Source: Lactobacillaceae bacterium AF64-9pH9TA (GTDB taxonomy: Bacteria > Bacillota > Bacilli > Lactobacillales > Lactobacillaceae). From it: a stretch of DNA of 64,000 bases. The stretch is from the NCBI GenBank assembly GCA_027681045.1, contig JAQDCK010000002.1, positions 1-64,000 of the forward strand. The letters are read 5' to 3'. Position numbers and translations under genes: made by a program. The notes under the pieces were generated by a model that did not search any database, had not been told where the DNA came from, and saw nothing but the letters and a program-made list of their open reading frames with translations. Positions 16,033-24,670 of this stretch are shown here, piece by piece; within the stretch, counting starts at the first letter, position 1, and the number at the start of each line of letters is the position of its first letter.

Positions 16033-17487
16033 ATGATTGAAGAAACCCCAAAGAAACACTACATGGCCTGGATGACCCTGGCAATGCTCGACTTCGTCAC
16101 CATCATCCGCTTTGAAGATGTTTTCTACCCATACCAAAACCAAGGTCTGTCCGTAATATTCTCATGGATTTTCCTTTTGATTTGCTACCAATTGCCATAT
16201 ACTTTGATCGCCACCCAATTGGGCCTAGCCTACAAGGATACTGAAGAAGGGGGCCTGGCCTCCTGGATCCGGCGGGGGACGGGGAGCGACGTATTAGGCT
16301 ACGCTACCAGCTGGATGTACTGGGCCCAAACCGTGCCCTACCTGGTGGACGTGTCCAACTCCATCATCGTTTCCATTTCCTGGATGATCCTGGGCAACAA
16401 CACTTTAGGCAAGCACATGTCACCTTTCATGTTCGGCCTTTTGACCTTTGTCATCATCTTGATCTTTATCTTGTGCGAAAGTGCATATAAAAACTCCCTG
16501 GACCTTCTGTCCTTGATCGGGGGGATTGCCATGTTCGCCATGTCCGTGATCTTCGTGATCCTGATCATCTGGGCCCTCATGCACGGCGGCCACATCGCCA
16601 CCAAGATGGAATGGTCCAGCTTTAAGCCGAACTTCAGCGTCCACTATTTCTCCACGACTGGCCTTTTGATCTTTGCCATGTCCGGGGCGGAACTGGCCGC
16701 GCCTTACGTTACCCGGCTGAAGAACCCCCGCAAGGAATTCCCGAAGTCAATGTGGATGCTTTTTGCCATGACGGTCTTCATGACCTTGACCGAAACTCTC
16801 GGTCTGGCCGTCCTCTTTGACGCCAAGCACATCCCGCACGACTTTAAGATGAACGGGGCCTTCTATGCCTTCCAGCTTCTGGGTGAAGAAGCCGGTATGG
16901 GCAAGAGCCTCATGTACATGTACGCTATCGTCTGTCTCTTGAACTTCATGGCTGACCTGGCCGCCTTGATCGACGCCGCCAGCCGGGTCTTTGCCTCTGA
17001 CACTTCTGAAAAGTACATGCCAAGCTGGCTCAGAAAGAAGAACAAGGATGGCCTGCCCGTCAACAGTTACGTGCTGACTTGCAGCATCACTCTCTTCCTT
17101 TTGCTTTTGTCAGGGACCTTGCCGGAAATCAACGATATCTTTAACTGGCTCTTGAACCTGAACGGGATCGTATCCCCGTACAAGACTTCCGTAGTCTTCC
17201 TGGCCTTCTTAGCCTTCCGCTACCGGCACAAGACTTTTGCCAAGGACGACTTCGTCTTCATCAGAAACAACAAGGGGGCCCTGGCGGTCGGCTGGTGGTG
17301 CTTCATCTTCACCTTCATCTGTGCGACGATGGGCTTCCTGCCGCAAGACGTTACTTTTGAAAGTCCGCAATGGACTAAGCAGCTCTGGATGAACATCATC
17401 ACTGTTATCGTCCTCTTCGGGACTGGCTTCCTCTTGCCATGGCTCAGAAAGCTGGAATTAAAGCACCAAGCCAAGGCGAACAGCTAA
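16033..17487 (+). CDS. APC-superfamily amino acid transporter (GadC-like antiporter group)
   Basis: Membrane transporter with about twelve hydrophobic segments. The EEGGLASWIRRGTG segment, long internal loops and the overall 484-residue length resemble glutamate:GABA-type and related amino acid/amine antiporters rather than small permeases. The ATG at 16033 is preferred because AAGGAG is 13 bases away; the TTG at 16021 would leave only one base. Divergent from ornithine decarboxylase across the AT-rich island, so an ornithine/putrescine exchange role is possible, but the sequence alone does not show the substrate. Terminator follows. Confidence 0.82.
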   Translation: MIEETPKKHYMAWMTLAMLDFVTIIRFEDVFYPYQNQGLSVIFSWIFLLICYQLPYTLIATQLGLAYKDTEEGGLASWIRRGTGSDVLGYATSWMYWAQTVPYLVDVSNSIIVSISWMILGNNTLGKHMSPFMFGLLTFVIILIFILCESAYKNSLDLLSLIGGIAMFAMSVIFVILIIWALMHGGHIATKMEWSSFKPNFSVHYFSTTGLLIFAMSGAELAAPYVTRLKNPRKEFPKSMWMLFAMTVFMTLTETLGLAVLFDAKHIPHDFKMNGAFYAFQLLGEEAGMGKSLMYMYAIVCLLNFMADLAALIDAASRVFASDTSEKYMPSWLRKKNKDGLPVNSYVLTCSITLFLLLLSGTLPEINDIFNWLLNLNGIVSPYKTSVVFLAFLAFRYRHKTFAKDDFVFIRNNKGALAVGWWCFIFTFICATMGFLPQDVTFESPQWTKQLWMNIITVIVLFGTGFLLPWLRKLELKHQAKANS

Positions 17488-17509
17488 TAATGCAGTAAAA
17501 AGAGTAAAG

Positions 17510-17545
17510 AAATAAGGAATCAGCTGGACTGATTCCTTATTTTTT
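17510..17545 (+). terminator. Intrinsic terminator
   Basis: AAATAAGGAATCAG pairs with CTGATTCCTTATTT around a 5-base loop, with a T run; A run on the other side could also serve the minus-strand gene. Confidence 0.92.
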
Positions 17546-17571
17546 GTGCTATTCAGCTTTTTCCCGCCTCA

Positions 17572-17766
17572 TCAATTGATAAGCAGGGGATGCTGCAGGA
17601 GCCAAATGGTCAAGGGGATGATGGCCAGGAGCAAAAGCAGGCTGGTAATTCGCAAAATCCGCCGCGGCTTTTGCCCCAGGTATCCGTCAAAGGAGTAGAC
17701 CAGGCTGAAGCCGGCCAGGATGATCAAGAGGCTGTCACCCAGGAGGGGAAAAATATTGACTGTCAT
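17572..17766 (-). CDS. Small two-helix membrane protein (unrecognised)
   Basis: 64 residues with two hydrophobic segments (about 5-24 and 37-58) separated by a short loop YLGQKPRRI. ATG at 17766 with GAGGTG four bases upstream supports expression. Not recognised. It is a single gene between the permease terminator and the divergently placed UDP-GlcNAc epimerase. Function unknown. Confidence 0.62.
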   Translation of the reverse strand: MTVNIFPLLGDSLLIILAGFSLVYSFDGYLGQKPRRILRITSLLLLLAIIPLTIWLLQHPLLIN

Positions 17767-17867
17767 AGTGCACCTCAAAATTGATTTATCGATTATTTTA
17801 TGAAAAATGCGCCGCTTTCGCGCCTTTTTGCTATGATTAAGTTAGCAATTTGCTAAGGAGATTAAGC

Positions 17868-19010
17868 ATGCAGAAAATTAAAGTAATGACCGTTTTCGGT
17901 ACCAGGCCAGAAGCCATCAAGATGGCCCCCCTGGTGCTCAAGCTGATCAGTGACGACCGCTTCCAGGCAGTTACGGTAGTCACGGCCCAGCACCGGGAAA
18001 TGCTGGACCAGGTCCTGGAAATTTTCAAAATCAAGCCGGACTACGACTTAAACATCATGCAGCCCCAGCAGACCCTGGCTGATATCACCACCCGGGTTTT
18101 GACTGCTTTAAGCCAGATCATCCAGGAAGAAAAGCCGGACATCGTCCTGGTCCACGGGGACACGACGACTTCCTTTGCCGCCAGCCTGGCTGCCTTTTAC
18201 CAGCAGACTCCATTAGCTCACGTTGAAGCGGGCCTCAGAACCTGGAATAAGTATTCTCCTTTCCCGGAAGAGATGAACCGGCAACTGACCGATGTCTTGT
18301 CTGACCTTTACTTTGCCCCGACCTCTGTCAGCCGGGCCAACCTTTTAAAAGAAGGGCATCCGGAAGAAAATATTTTTGTCACGGGCAACACGGCCATCGA
18401 TGCCCTGGCCCAGACCGTCCAGGCCGACTACCAGCATGAAGTCTTAGACAAGATCGGCCAGGGCAAGCGGATTATCCTGGTCACCATGCACCGGCGGGAA
18501 AACCAGGGCGAGCCGATGCGGCGGGTCTTCAAGGTAATGAAGGACGTGGTTGACCAAACTGACGACGTTGAAATTGTCTACCCGGTTCACCTCTCGCCAA
18601 GAGTCCAGGAAGCGGCCAAGGAAGTTTTAGGCGGCGACCCCCGGATTCACTTGATCAAGCCTTTGGACGTGGTCGATTTCCACAACCTGGCCAAGCGCAG
18701 CTACTTCATCATGACCGACTCTGGCGGCGTCCAGGAAGAAGCCCCGTCTTTGGGCAAGCCGGTTTTGGTCTTGCGGGACACGACCGAGCGGCCGGAAGGG
18801 GTCAAGGCCGGTACCTTGAAACTGGTCGGAACTGAAGAAGACGCGGTTAAGGCAGCCATGCTGGAGCTGCTGACTGACCCAGCTGTCTACCAGCAGATGG
18901 CTGAAGCCAAGAATCCATACGGGGACGGGCAGGCCAGCGACCGGATTTTAGATGATATTGCCTGGTATTTTGCCGGCAAAAAAGGCCCCAAGCCAGCCGA
19001 CTTTTCTTAA
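17868..19010 (+). CDS. mnaA: UDP-N-acetylglucosamine 2-epimerase (non-hydrolysing)
   Basis: Interconverts UDP-GlcNAc and UDP-ManNAc for teichoic acid linkage units or other wall polymers. Seen: VFGTRPEAIKMAPLV at the start, VHGDTTTSFAASLAAFY, HVEAGLRTWNKYSPFPEE, GNTAIDAL, TMHRRENQG, TDSGGVQEEAPSLGKPVLVLRDTTERPEG, all hallmarks. The ATG at 17868 is chosen with AAGGAG nine bases upstream. 380 residues, normal. Together with tagO (59626) and gtrA it belongs to envelope polymer supply. Confidence 0.95.
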   Translation: MQKIKVMTVFGTRPEAIKMAPLVLKLISDDRFQAVTVVTAQHREMLDQVLEIFKIKPDYDLNIMQPQQTLADITTRVLTALSQIIQEEKPDIVLVHGDTTTSFAASLAAFYQQTPLAHVEAGLRTWNKYSPFPEEMNRQLTDVLSDLYFAPTSVSRANLLKEGHPEENIFVTGNTAIDALAQTVQADYQHEVLDKIGQGKRIILVTMHRRENQGEPMRRVFKVMKDVVDQTDDVEIVYPVHLSPRVQEAAKEVLGGDPRIHLIKPLDVVDFHNLAKRSYFIMTDSGGVQEEAPSLGKPVLVLRDTTERPEGVKAGTLKLVGTEEDAVKAAMLELLTDPAVYQQMAEAKNPYGDGQASDRILDDIAWYFAGKKGPKPADFS

Positions 19011-19029
19011 TTGGCCAACTTGCACGAAG

Positions 19030-19064
19030 AAAAAAGCAGTGAAGCTCAGCTTCACCGCTTTTTT
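19030..19064. terminator. Bidirectional terminator
   Basis: AAAAAAGC-A-GTGAAGC pairs with GCTTCAC-C-GCTTTTTT; serves convergent mnaA and gtrA. Confidence 0.92.
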
Positions 19065-19531
19065 AATTTCTTCTCCAGCCGCTTCTTCAGGCTCTTTTCC
19101 TGCTTCTCGAAGACTGATTTGGTGGTCAGGTAGTTGAAGATGCCGACCAGGATCTGGTCGATGACCTTGACGATCAAGGCCGGCCAGCTCAGGACAGTCA
19201 TCCCCAGCCACATGATCAAGGTGTCCGGTAGCAGGCTGATGATCCGGTAGGCAAAAAAGGACAGCAGCTTCTGCCACAATTTGTGTTCATGGTCCACGTT
19301 CTTGGTGAAAACCGCCTTGTGGTTGAACCAGAAGGAGGCCAGGTTGGACACGATAAAGGCAATCGTGTTGTCGATGACCAAGACGGTGTGCAAAACGTCA
19401 TGCATGAACATGAAGACAACCGTGTTGATCAAGGCCGCGATAAAGCCAAAGAACATGTAGACCCATAAATTGCGATAGCGCTTGAAGATCTGCTCGCCTA
19501 AAGCCCGCCGCCGGTTAAAATCTTTATCCAT
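19052..19531 (-). CDS. GtrA-family membrane protein
   Basis: Small four-helix membrane protein of the GtrA family, thought to help move polyprenyl-linked sugars or assist glycosylation of wall polymers. Seen: YMFFGFIAALINTVVF first helix, IVSNLASFWFNHKAVF, the family-defining Asn/Phe loop, two further helices, and a long lysine-rich C-terminal tail. 159 residues. It overlaps the upstream flavodoxin gene by eight bases, so they are co-transcribed. Its 3' end lies within the bidirectional terminator. Confidence 0.85.
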   Translation of the reverse strand: MDKDFNRRRALGEQIFKRYRNLWVYMFFGFIAALINTVVFMFMHDVLHTVLVIDNTIAFIVSNLASFWFNHKAVFTKNVDHEHKLWQKLLSFFAYRIISLLPDTLIMWLGMTVLSWPALIVKVIDQILVGIFNYLTTKSVFEKQEKSLKKRLEKKLKKR

Positions 19532-19970
19532 TTAATTTGTCCGCCAACTCCTCAGCAGCTTGATCGATGCGCGCGATATCGTCATCGCCAGGGGCGTTTT
19601 CAACCGTGAGCGGGGGAATCAGTTCCTTGGCCCCGCAGGCCAGGAAGGCCTTCTCAAAGTCAAAAACGTTCTCGCAGTAGTGTTCCTTGTAGGTCTTGTC
19701 GCCAGAACCCATGACGGCAAAAGACTTGCCAGTTAAATCCAGATCCTTGAGCTGGTCGTAAAAGTCGGCAATTTCATCAGTCATGGCGCCTTCACCGTAA
19801 GTGTAGGTGATAAAGACGCACAGGTCGCTGTCCAAATAATCACTGGCGTCAGTAAAACTGACGTCAGAAGAATCTACTTCCAGGCCTTGGTCCAGCAGGT
19901 CTTCCTCCAGGATTTCGGCCATGTCTTCGTCGTTGCCGGTCATGCTGGCAAAAACAATCTTTGCTCTCAT
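19524..19970 (-). CDS. Flavodoxin
   Basis: Small FMN electron carrier. Seen: FMN phosphate-binding loop FASMTGNDEDMAEIL at the start (family T/S-x-T-G-N), TYTYGEGAMTDE (the 50s loop) and VMGSGDKTYKEHYC (90s loop). Very acidic, 148 residues, as expected. GGGAG lies eight bases before the ATG. Its redox partner is not visible in the window. Confidence 0.9.
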   Translation of the reverse strand: MRAKIVFASMTGNDEDMAEILEEDLLDQGLEVDSSDVSFTDASDYLDSDLCVFITYTYGEGAMTDEIADFYDQLKDLDLTGKSFAVMGSGDKTYKEHYCENVFDFEKAFLACGAKELIPPLTVENAPGDDDIARIDQAAEELADKLNG

Positions 19971-20116
19971 AAGTTAAGCTCCCAAAAAACAATTTCTAGA
20001 GTATTATACACGATTTGCCCCGGCTTGGCGAATCGGGCGCATTGCTACTTTAGCAAACTTTTAAAAAAGGTTATAATGGTGGAGACAAACTACTTCATTA
20101 TGAAAGGAAAAACAAA

Positions 20117-20944
20117 TTGATTACTATTAAATCTGTTCGTGAATTGAAGGGCATGCAGGCTTCAGGCCACTTGCTGGCAACCATGTTCGAGGCCCTGCGT
20201 GATGTGATCAAGCCAGGCATTTCCACCTGGGACATTGAAGAATTCTGCCAGGAATTCGTTTCCAGCCGGGGCGGTCGCTTGTCAGAACAAGGTTTTGAAG
20301 GCTACAAGTACGGCACCTGCATCTCCATCAACGATGAAATTGCCCACAACATTCCCCGTAAGAATGTTTTTTTAAAGGAAGGCGACCTGGTCAAGGTTGA
20401 CGTAACCTGCAACTTGAATGGGTATGAATCAGACTCCTGCACCACTTACGGGGTCGGCCAGATCTCAGAAGAAGACCAGCACTTGATGGACGTGACCAAG
20501 AAGGCCATGTACATGGGGATCGACCAAGCCGTAGTTGGCAACCGGATCGGGGACATTGGCGCTGTCATCCAGCACTATGTTGAAGATGAAGAAGGATACG
20601 GCGATGTCCGGGAACTGATCGGCCACGGCATTCAGCCATCTATCCATGAAGACCCGGAAGTTCCGCACTGGGGCAAGGCCGGCCACGGCCTGCGCCTGCG
20701 GGAAGGGATGACGATCACCGTTGAACCAATGGTGGAAGCCGGCGGGGACTGGCGGATTTTGCAAAAGACAGTTGACGACCCGAATGACGACTGGGTCTTC
20801 TACGCTACTCCGGATGGGTCCAAGTCAGCCCAATTTGAGCACACTTTTGCCATCACCAAGGACGGTCCGAAGATCTTGACTTTGCAAAAGCCATACGACG
20901 GCCTGGAAAAGTACATCCCGCACTTTGACGAAATGGAAGACTAG
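20117..20944 (+). CDS. map: Methionine aminopeptidase, type I
   Basis: Removes the N-terminal Met from nascent proteins. Seen: metal ligands in VKVDVTCN and YESDSCTTY (two Asp), GHGIQPSIHE (His), TVEPMVE (Glu) and AQFEHTFAI (Glu). 275 residues, slightly longer than the usual 250 owing to a C-terminal extension. TTG start at 20117 with AAAGGA eight bases upstream, behind TATAAT near 20075. The next gene starts two bases after its stop, so the pair is coupled. Confidence 0.93.
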   Translation: MITIKSVRELKGMQASGHLLATMFEALRDVIKPGISTWDIEEFCQEFVSSRGGRLSEQGFEGYKYGTCISINDEIAHNIPRKNVFLKEGDLVKVDVTCNLNGYESDSCTTYGVGQISEEDQHLMDVTKKAMYMGIDQAVVGNRIGDIGAVIQHYVEDEEGYGDVRELIGHGIQPSIHEDPEVPHWGKAGHGLRLREGMTITVEPMVEAGGDWRILQKTVDDPNDDWVFYATPDGSKSAQFEHTFAITKDGPKILTLQKPYDGLEKYIPHFDEMED

Positions 20945-20946
20945 GC

Positions 20947-21861
20947 ATGGCGGAAAAAGTTGAGCCAGGACAAAAGGGGGTCCGGCGCTTTCTCACAACT
21001 CTTTCCTCGGTCGTTTCCCAGGGGGAGATTTTTCAAAGTTCCATCGTGATTGCCTACTACATCCTGTTTTCAATTTTTCCCATCGTCATCATTGTCGGTA
21101 ACGCCCTACCCTGGTTTCACTTGGACACGGGACCGATTGCTGATTATTTGGAAATGATCTTTCCAAGTGACGTGGCCAGCTATATCATCCCGATCGTCGA
21201 CACCCTGCTCAAGTCGAATTCGACCAGCTACATCTCCTTCGGTGCGATCATGGCCCTGTGGTCCATGTCCTGTATGGTGAACGCGGTTAGAATCGGGATG
21301 AACCGCCTCTATGGCGTCCACAATAAGGAACTGAAGCTGGGCTTCTGGCACTTTATCTGGAACCGGACCTTGACCGTGATCTTCAGCGCTTTGATGGTTA
21401 CTATGTTCATTCTTTTAGCCCTGGTTGTGGTCTTTGGCCAGGAGGTCCTGCATTTCCTGGCTCCTTACCTTAACCTGCCCCTGGCTTGGATTGACAAGCT
21501 CTTCAGCTACCGCTGGCTGGTTTTGCTGGTCTTGATGCTGATCGGTGTTTATTATTTAAACGCTGTAGCGCCCAATGTCCACTTCAAGAAGGCTCTTTTG
21601 CCCGGGACCATCGTGACGGTGGCCGGCTGGGAAGCCCTGTCTTATCTTTTTTCCTTCTATTTGAAAAATTTTCCGGTTAAGTGGGAAAATTATGGTATAG
21701 TTGGAACTTTTATCATTTTTATGCTTTGGCTCAACCTCCTTGCCATCCTGCTACTTTTTGGCACGGCGGTCAATGTCAGTTTGGACCAGCTGCGCTATGG
21801 GACGGCGACCTATTCTAACGGCCCTTTGGCCGAATTTATCGCCAAGCGGAGGAAAAAGTAA
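20947..21861 (+). CDS. YihY/virulence factor BrkB family membrane protein
   Basis: Integral membrane protein with six predicted helices, of the YihY family formerly called ribonuclease BN by mistake. Seen: SSIVIAYYILFSIFPIVII first helix region, ALWSMSCMVNAVRIGMNRLYGV, YLNAVAPNVHFKKALLPGT and the FIIFMLWLNLLAILLLFGT last helix. 304 residues. Function is not established in the family. Co-transcribed with map. Confidence 0.85.
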   Translation: MAEKVEPGQKGVRRFLTTLSSVVSQGEIFQSSIVIAYYILFSIFPIVIIVGNALPWFHLDTGPIADYLEMIFPSDVASYIIPIVDTLLKSNSTSYISFGAIMALWSMSCMVNAVRIGMNRLYGVHNKELKLGFWHFIWNRTLTVIFSALMVTMFILLALVVVFGQEVLHFLAPYLNLPLAWIDKLFSYRWLVLLVLMLIGVYYLNAVAPNVHFKKALLPGTIVTVAGWEALSYLFSFYLKNFPVKWENYGIVGTFIIFMLWLNLLAILLLFGTAVNVSLDQLRYGTATYSNGPLAEFIAKRRKK

Positions 21862-21865
21862 TTTC

Positions 21866-21917
21866 CATATTTCTGGAAGATTGGTCTAAGTTTACTAGAT
21901 TCTTCTCTAGAAATATG
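21866..21917 (+). repeat. Extended imperfect inverted repeat before galU
   Basis: CATATTTCT (21866-21874) pairs with AGAAATATG (21909-21917), with inner GAAGA / TCTTC and TCTA / TAGA pairings. It has no T tail. It may end the map operon poorly or be a regulatory hairpin for galU. Confidence 0.45.
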
Positions 21918-21984
21918 TTATTATACGCTTGCATTTAAAATGCTTTCATTAATGTGCGAAGTTAAGAAAAGAGGATGTAAATAC

Positions 21985-22899
21985 ATGAAAGTCAGAAAAG
22001 CGATCATCCCAGCTGCCGGTTTGGGAACCAGATTTTTGCCAGCAACCAAGGCAATGCCTAAGGAAATGCTGCCAATCGTTGACAAGCCAACTATTCAATT
22101 TATCGTTGAAGAAGCCATGGCTTCAGGGATTGAAGACATTCTGATCGTTACTGGCAGAAGCAAGCGGTCAATCGAAGACCACTTCGACTCAAACACGGAA
22201 CTGGAAGACAACTTGACTGAAAAGCACAAGGACGAGCTGCTCAAGCTGGTCCGGGAAACCACCATGTCCAACATGAAGGTTAACCTTTACTTCACCCGCC
22301 AGCCGCATCCAAACGGCTTGGGGGATGCCGTTAACCGGGCCCGCAGCTTCATCGCCGGTGAACCTTTCGTGGTTATGCTGGGCGACGACTTGATGAGAGA
22401 CAAGACGCCATTGACCAAGCAATTGATCGACTGCTACGATGAAACTCACGCTTCAACCATCGCGGTTATGAAGGTGCCGCATGAAGAAGTCAACAAGTAC
22501 GGTGTCATCGACCCAATCGGCGAAACTGCTCCGAACCTGTACAACGTTAAGGCCTTTGTGGAGAAGCCAGACGTTGACAAGGCCCCAAGTGACCTGGCCA
22601 TCATCGGCCGCTACCTGCTGACTCCGGAAATTTTTGACATGCTGGACAAGCAAAAGGCTGGTGCCGGTGGTGAAATCCAATTGACTGACGCTATCGATGC
22701 CTTGAACAAGACCCAACGGGTCTTCGCCCACGAATTCAAGGGCCAGCGTTTTGACGTCGGCAACAAGGAAGGCTACATGGAAACTTCCATCCAATACGGT
22801 CTCCGTCACCCGGAAACCAAGGAAGCTTTGCGCAAGTACATCATTGACTTGGGCAAGAAGCTGGAAAGCGAAGGCAAGAAGAAGCCAGCCGGCAAGTAA
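21985..22899 (+). CDS. galU: UTP-glucose-1-phosphate uridylyltransferase
   Basis: Makes UDP-glucose from UTP and glucose 1-phosphate, for glycolipid, teichoic acid and exopolysaccharide decoration and for the Leloir pathway. Seen: [20 protein letters not shown] nucleotide-binding motif, [20 protein letters not shown], and VEKP near residue 190. The ATG at 21985 is chosen with GAGG ten bases upstream; the open frame continues further but lacks motif and ribosome site. 304 residues, typical. Confidence 0.95.
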   Translation: MKVRKAIIPAAGLGTRFLPATKAMPKEMLPIVDKPTIQFIVEEAMASGIEDILIVTGRSKRSIEDHFDSNTELEDNLTEKHKDELLKLVRETTMSNMKVNLYFTRQPHPNGLGDAVNRARSFIAGEPFVVMLGDDLMRDKTPLTKQLIDCYDETHASTIAVMKVPHEEVNKYGVIDPIGETAPNLYNVKAFVEKPDVDKAPSDLAIIGRYLLTPEIFDMLDKQKAGAGGEIQLTDAIDALNKTQRVFAHEFKGQRFDVGNKEGYMETSIQYGLRHPETKEALRKYIIDLGKKLESEGKKKPAGK

Positions 22900-22913
22900 A
22901 ATACGTAAAGAAA

Positions 22914-22946
22914 GAAGCTGTCTGAAGACCAGGCAGCTTCTTTTTT
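22914..22946. terminator. Terminator after galU
   Basis: AGCTG-T-CTG pairs with CAG-G-CAGCT, with A residues before and a run of six T after; may serve the convergent gene at 22960 as well. Confidence 0.88.
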
Positions 22947-22959
22947 CTACGCTTTTTTG

Positions 22960-23241
22960 TTACTTGCAGATGATCTTGCCCTCAGCTGGCAGGATCTGGA
23001 CCCCGTAGACGGGAATTTCTTCATCCTGCCAGCGGAAGCTGAGGGGGATGGACTTGCTCCCCTTGCCGGTCAGCTGGCGGAATTTGGCTAAAGTCATGGG
23101 CATGGCCCCACACAAGAGCTGGCAGTCTTCCCGGGCCAAGACAAACTTGCTGAGGGGGATGGTATGGTCTTTTACCTGCAGGTAGAGGACATTTTGCCCG
23201 CCCAGGTCAGCCAGGAGCTGTAAAAAATCTTCGAGCAGCAT
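22960..23241 (-). CDS. Conserved small protein of unknown function
   Basis: 93 residues, soluble, with a leucine-rich N-terminal helix (LLEDFLQLLADLGG) and a predicted beta-rich remainder (VLYLQVKDHTIPLSKFVL, EEIPVYGVQILPAEG). ATG at 23241 with AAAGGA seven bases upstream. Not recognised. Single gene, convergent with galU and divergent from the hydrolase gene. Confidence 0.6.
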   Translation of the reverse strand: MLLEDFLQLLADLGGQNVLYLQVKDHTIPLSKFVLAREDCQLLCGAMPMTLAKFRQLTGKGSKSIPLSFRWQDEEIPVYGVQILPAEGKIICK

Positions 23242-23348
23242 GGACAATCCTTTCTTTTTTCATTGTGGTATACTATTCATATTGCTTAAAATAGAGTAAC
23301 AAAGCAGTAAAAAAGACAGAAACTATAGATAAAGAGGAGAGGAAACTG

Positions 23349-24317
23349 GTGAAAAAGAAGAATAAAAAGAGAAGGAATTACCGCCTAGTCAAAATTGTAG
23401 GGGGCCTCTTGGCCGTCTTAGTCCTGGCCTTAGCTGGGGCCGGCTACTACTTTTTCAACATAGCCGTAGTGCCGGGCAAGAAAAGCTTCGTGACCAACGG
23501 GACGGTGCAGTTGACCAAGTCCACCCCCCAGTACAAGCAGAAGCTCTGGTACAAGCAGGTGACAAAGCAGCACTGGCAGCTGCGGTCGGCTAAGAACAAT
23601 TATCTCCTGCGGGCCAATTATATTCCAGTCAAAAACTCGGCTAAAACCGTGATTATCCTGCACGGCTACATGTCCAACAAGGAAAATATGGGGGCCTATG
23701 CCCAGCTTTTCCACTCCCTGGGCTACAACACCCTTTTGCCGGACGCGGAAGCTCATGGGCAGAGCCAGGGCAAGTATGTCGGTTACGGCTGGCTGGAGAA
23801 AAATGACGTCAAGAAGTGGGCCGAGAAGGTGATCAAGAAAAATGGCCAAAAGAGCAAGATCGTGATTTTCGGGGTCTCCATGGGCGGGGCCACGACCATG
23901 ATGACTTCCGGCTTAAACTTGCCTAAGCAGGTCAAATGCTTTATTGAAGACTGTGGCTATACCAGTGCTAAAACCGAAATCGAGCACGAAGCCCAAGCCC
24001 TTTACAATATGCCGGCCTTTCCCCGTTTTCCCCTGGTGGAAATCTTGAGCGGGATTACCAAGTTAAAAGCTGGCTACTTCTTGGCCCAGGCCTCAAGCCT
24101 TGCCCAGCTGAAGAAGAATACCCGGCCCATGCTCTTTATCCATGGCAGCAAGGATACCTTTGTCCCAACTAAAATGGTTTATAAAAATTACCGGGCCAGC
24201 CGGGGGCCAAAGCGGCTCTTGATCGTCAAGGGGGCCCAGCACGCTAAGTCCTATGAGCACAATCCGGCTTTATATGCACGCACGGTTAAGCAATTTTTAG
24301 CAAAATATGTTAAATAG
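23349..24317 (+). CDS. Membrane-anchored alpha/beta hydrolase
   Basis: Serine hydrolase with an N-terminal membrane anchor (about residues 15-36), so the catalytic domain faces outside. Seen: oxyanion region ILHGYMSNKENM, nucleophile elbow GVSMGG, acid in HGSKDTFVP and His in GAQHAKS. It resembles the YqkD/BAAT-like group of cell-surface hydrolases in Firmicutes. GTG start at 23349 preceded by GAGGAGAGG. Substrate unknown; ester or peptide substrates are possible. The structured RNA unit begins right after its stop. Confidence 0.85.
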   Translation: MKKKNKKRRNYRLVKIVGGLLAVLVLALAGAGYYFFNIAVVPGKKSFVTNGTVQLTKSTPQYKQKLWYKQVTKQHWQLRSAKNNYLLRANYIPVKNSAKTVIILHGYMSNKENMGAYAQLFHSLGYNTLLPDAEAHGQSQGKYVGYGWLEKNDVKKWAEKVIKKNGQKSKIVIFGVSMGGATTMMTSGLNLPKQVKCFIEDCGYTSAKTEIEHEAQALYNMPAFPRFPLVEILSGITKLKAGYFLAQASSLAQLKKNTRPMLFIHGSKDTFVPTKMVYKNYRASRGPKRLLIVKGAQHAKSYEHNPALYARTVKQFLAKYVK

Positions 24318-24321
24318 CCTC

Positions 24322-24350
24322 TTGCAAGCGTTTGCACATCATGCTATACT
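24322..24350 (+). promoter_or_regulatory. Promoter of the orphan RNA
   Basis: TTGCAA (24322-24327), 17-base spacer, TATACT (24345-24350). Predicted start at G 24357, seven bases after the -10, exactly the first base of the closing helix. Confidence 0.8.
24323..24336 (+). promoter_or_regulatory. cre-like (CcpA) site overlapping the -35
   Basis: TGCAAGCGTTTGCA matches the catabolite-responsive element consensus TGNAANCGNWNNCA at every defined position. It covers the -35 box, where CcpA binding would normally repress. Confidence 0.65.
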
Positions 24351-24356
24351 GAAGGC

Positions 24357-24670
24357 GTGGAAGAGGTAGAAAACAACTGAACAGAAGTTTTTATCTCCAG
24401 ATTGTAATTATTATTCGGCTGTCTCTCTTATTGAGACCGTAATAAAGGCTTGAAGCTTTTAACCAAGTGGCGATACACAATAGTCTAATTCATTTCATAC
24501 GCTAGCACGTAAAACTCAAACAAGTGACTGTTTTATCTTAGCCGGTATTAGCCATTGGTGAATTCTTAAAATTGAATATCGTGACTATTAATTTGATGAG
24601 CTACCTCATCCACTTGGAAAGACTGCCGAGAGCAGTTTAAAGGCGAGAAGATTTGATCTTCTCGCCTTTT
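24357..24670 (+). ncRNA. Unassigned structured RNA, about 314 nt
   Basis: No protein gene fits here, but there is a complete transcription unit. A long-range closing helix joins GTGGAAGAGGTAG (24357-24369) to CTACCTCATCCAC (24601-24613), 13 pairs with one mismatch. Inside are a hairpin with TTATT-CG-GTCTC / GAGAC-CG-AATAA (24411-24445), a helix CCAA-G-TGGC / GCCATTGG (24463-24471 with 24551-24558), and nested in it GCTA + GTAAAAC / GTTTTAT + TAGC (24501-24542). AATAGTC (24479-24485) and GACTATT (24583-24589) could form a pseudoknot. After the closing helix comes ACTGC / GCAGT and then a terminator. It lacks the recognisable signatures of tmRNA, RNase P RNA, SRP RNA or a T-box. Confidence 0.75.
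24642..24670. terminator. Terminator of the orphan RNA
   Basis: Perfect 11-bp stem GGCGAGAAGAT / ATCTTCTCGCC with a TTG loop followed by TTTT. It may also serve convergent rlmD, although the A run on that side is short. Confidence 0.93.
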
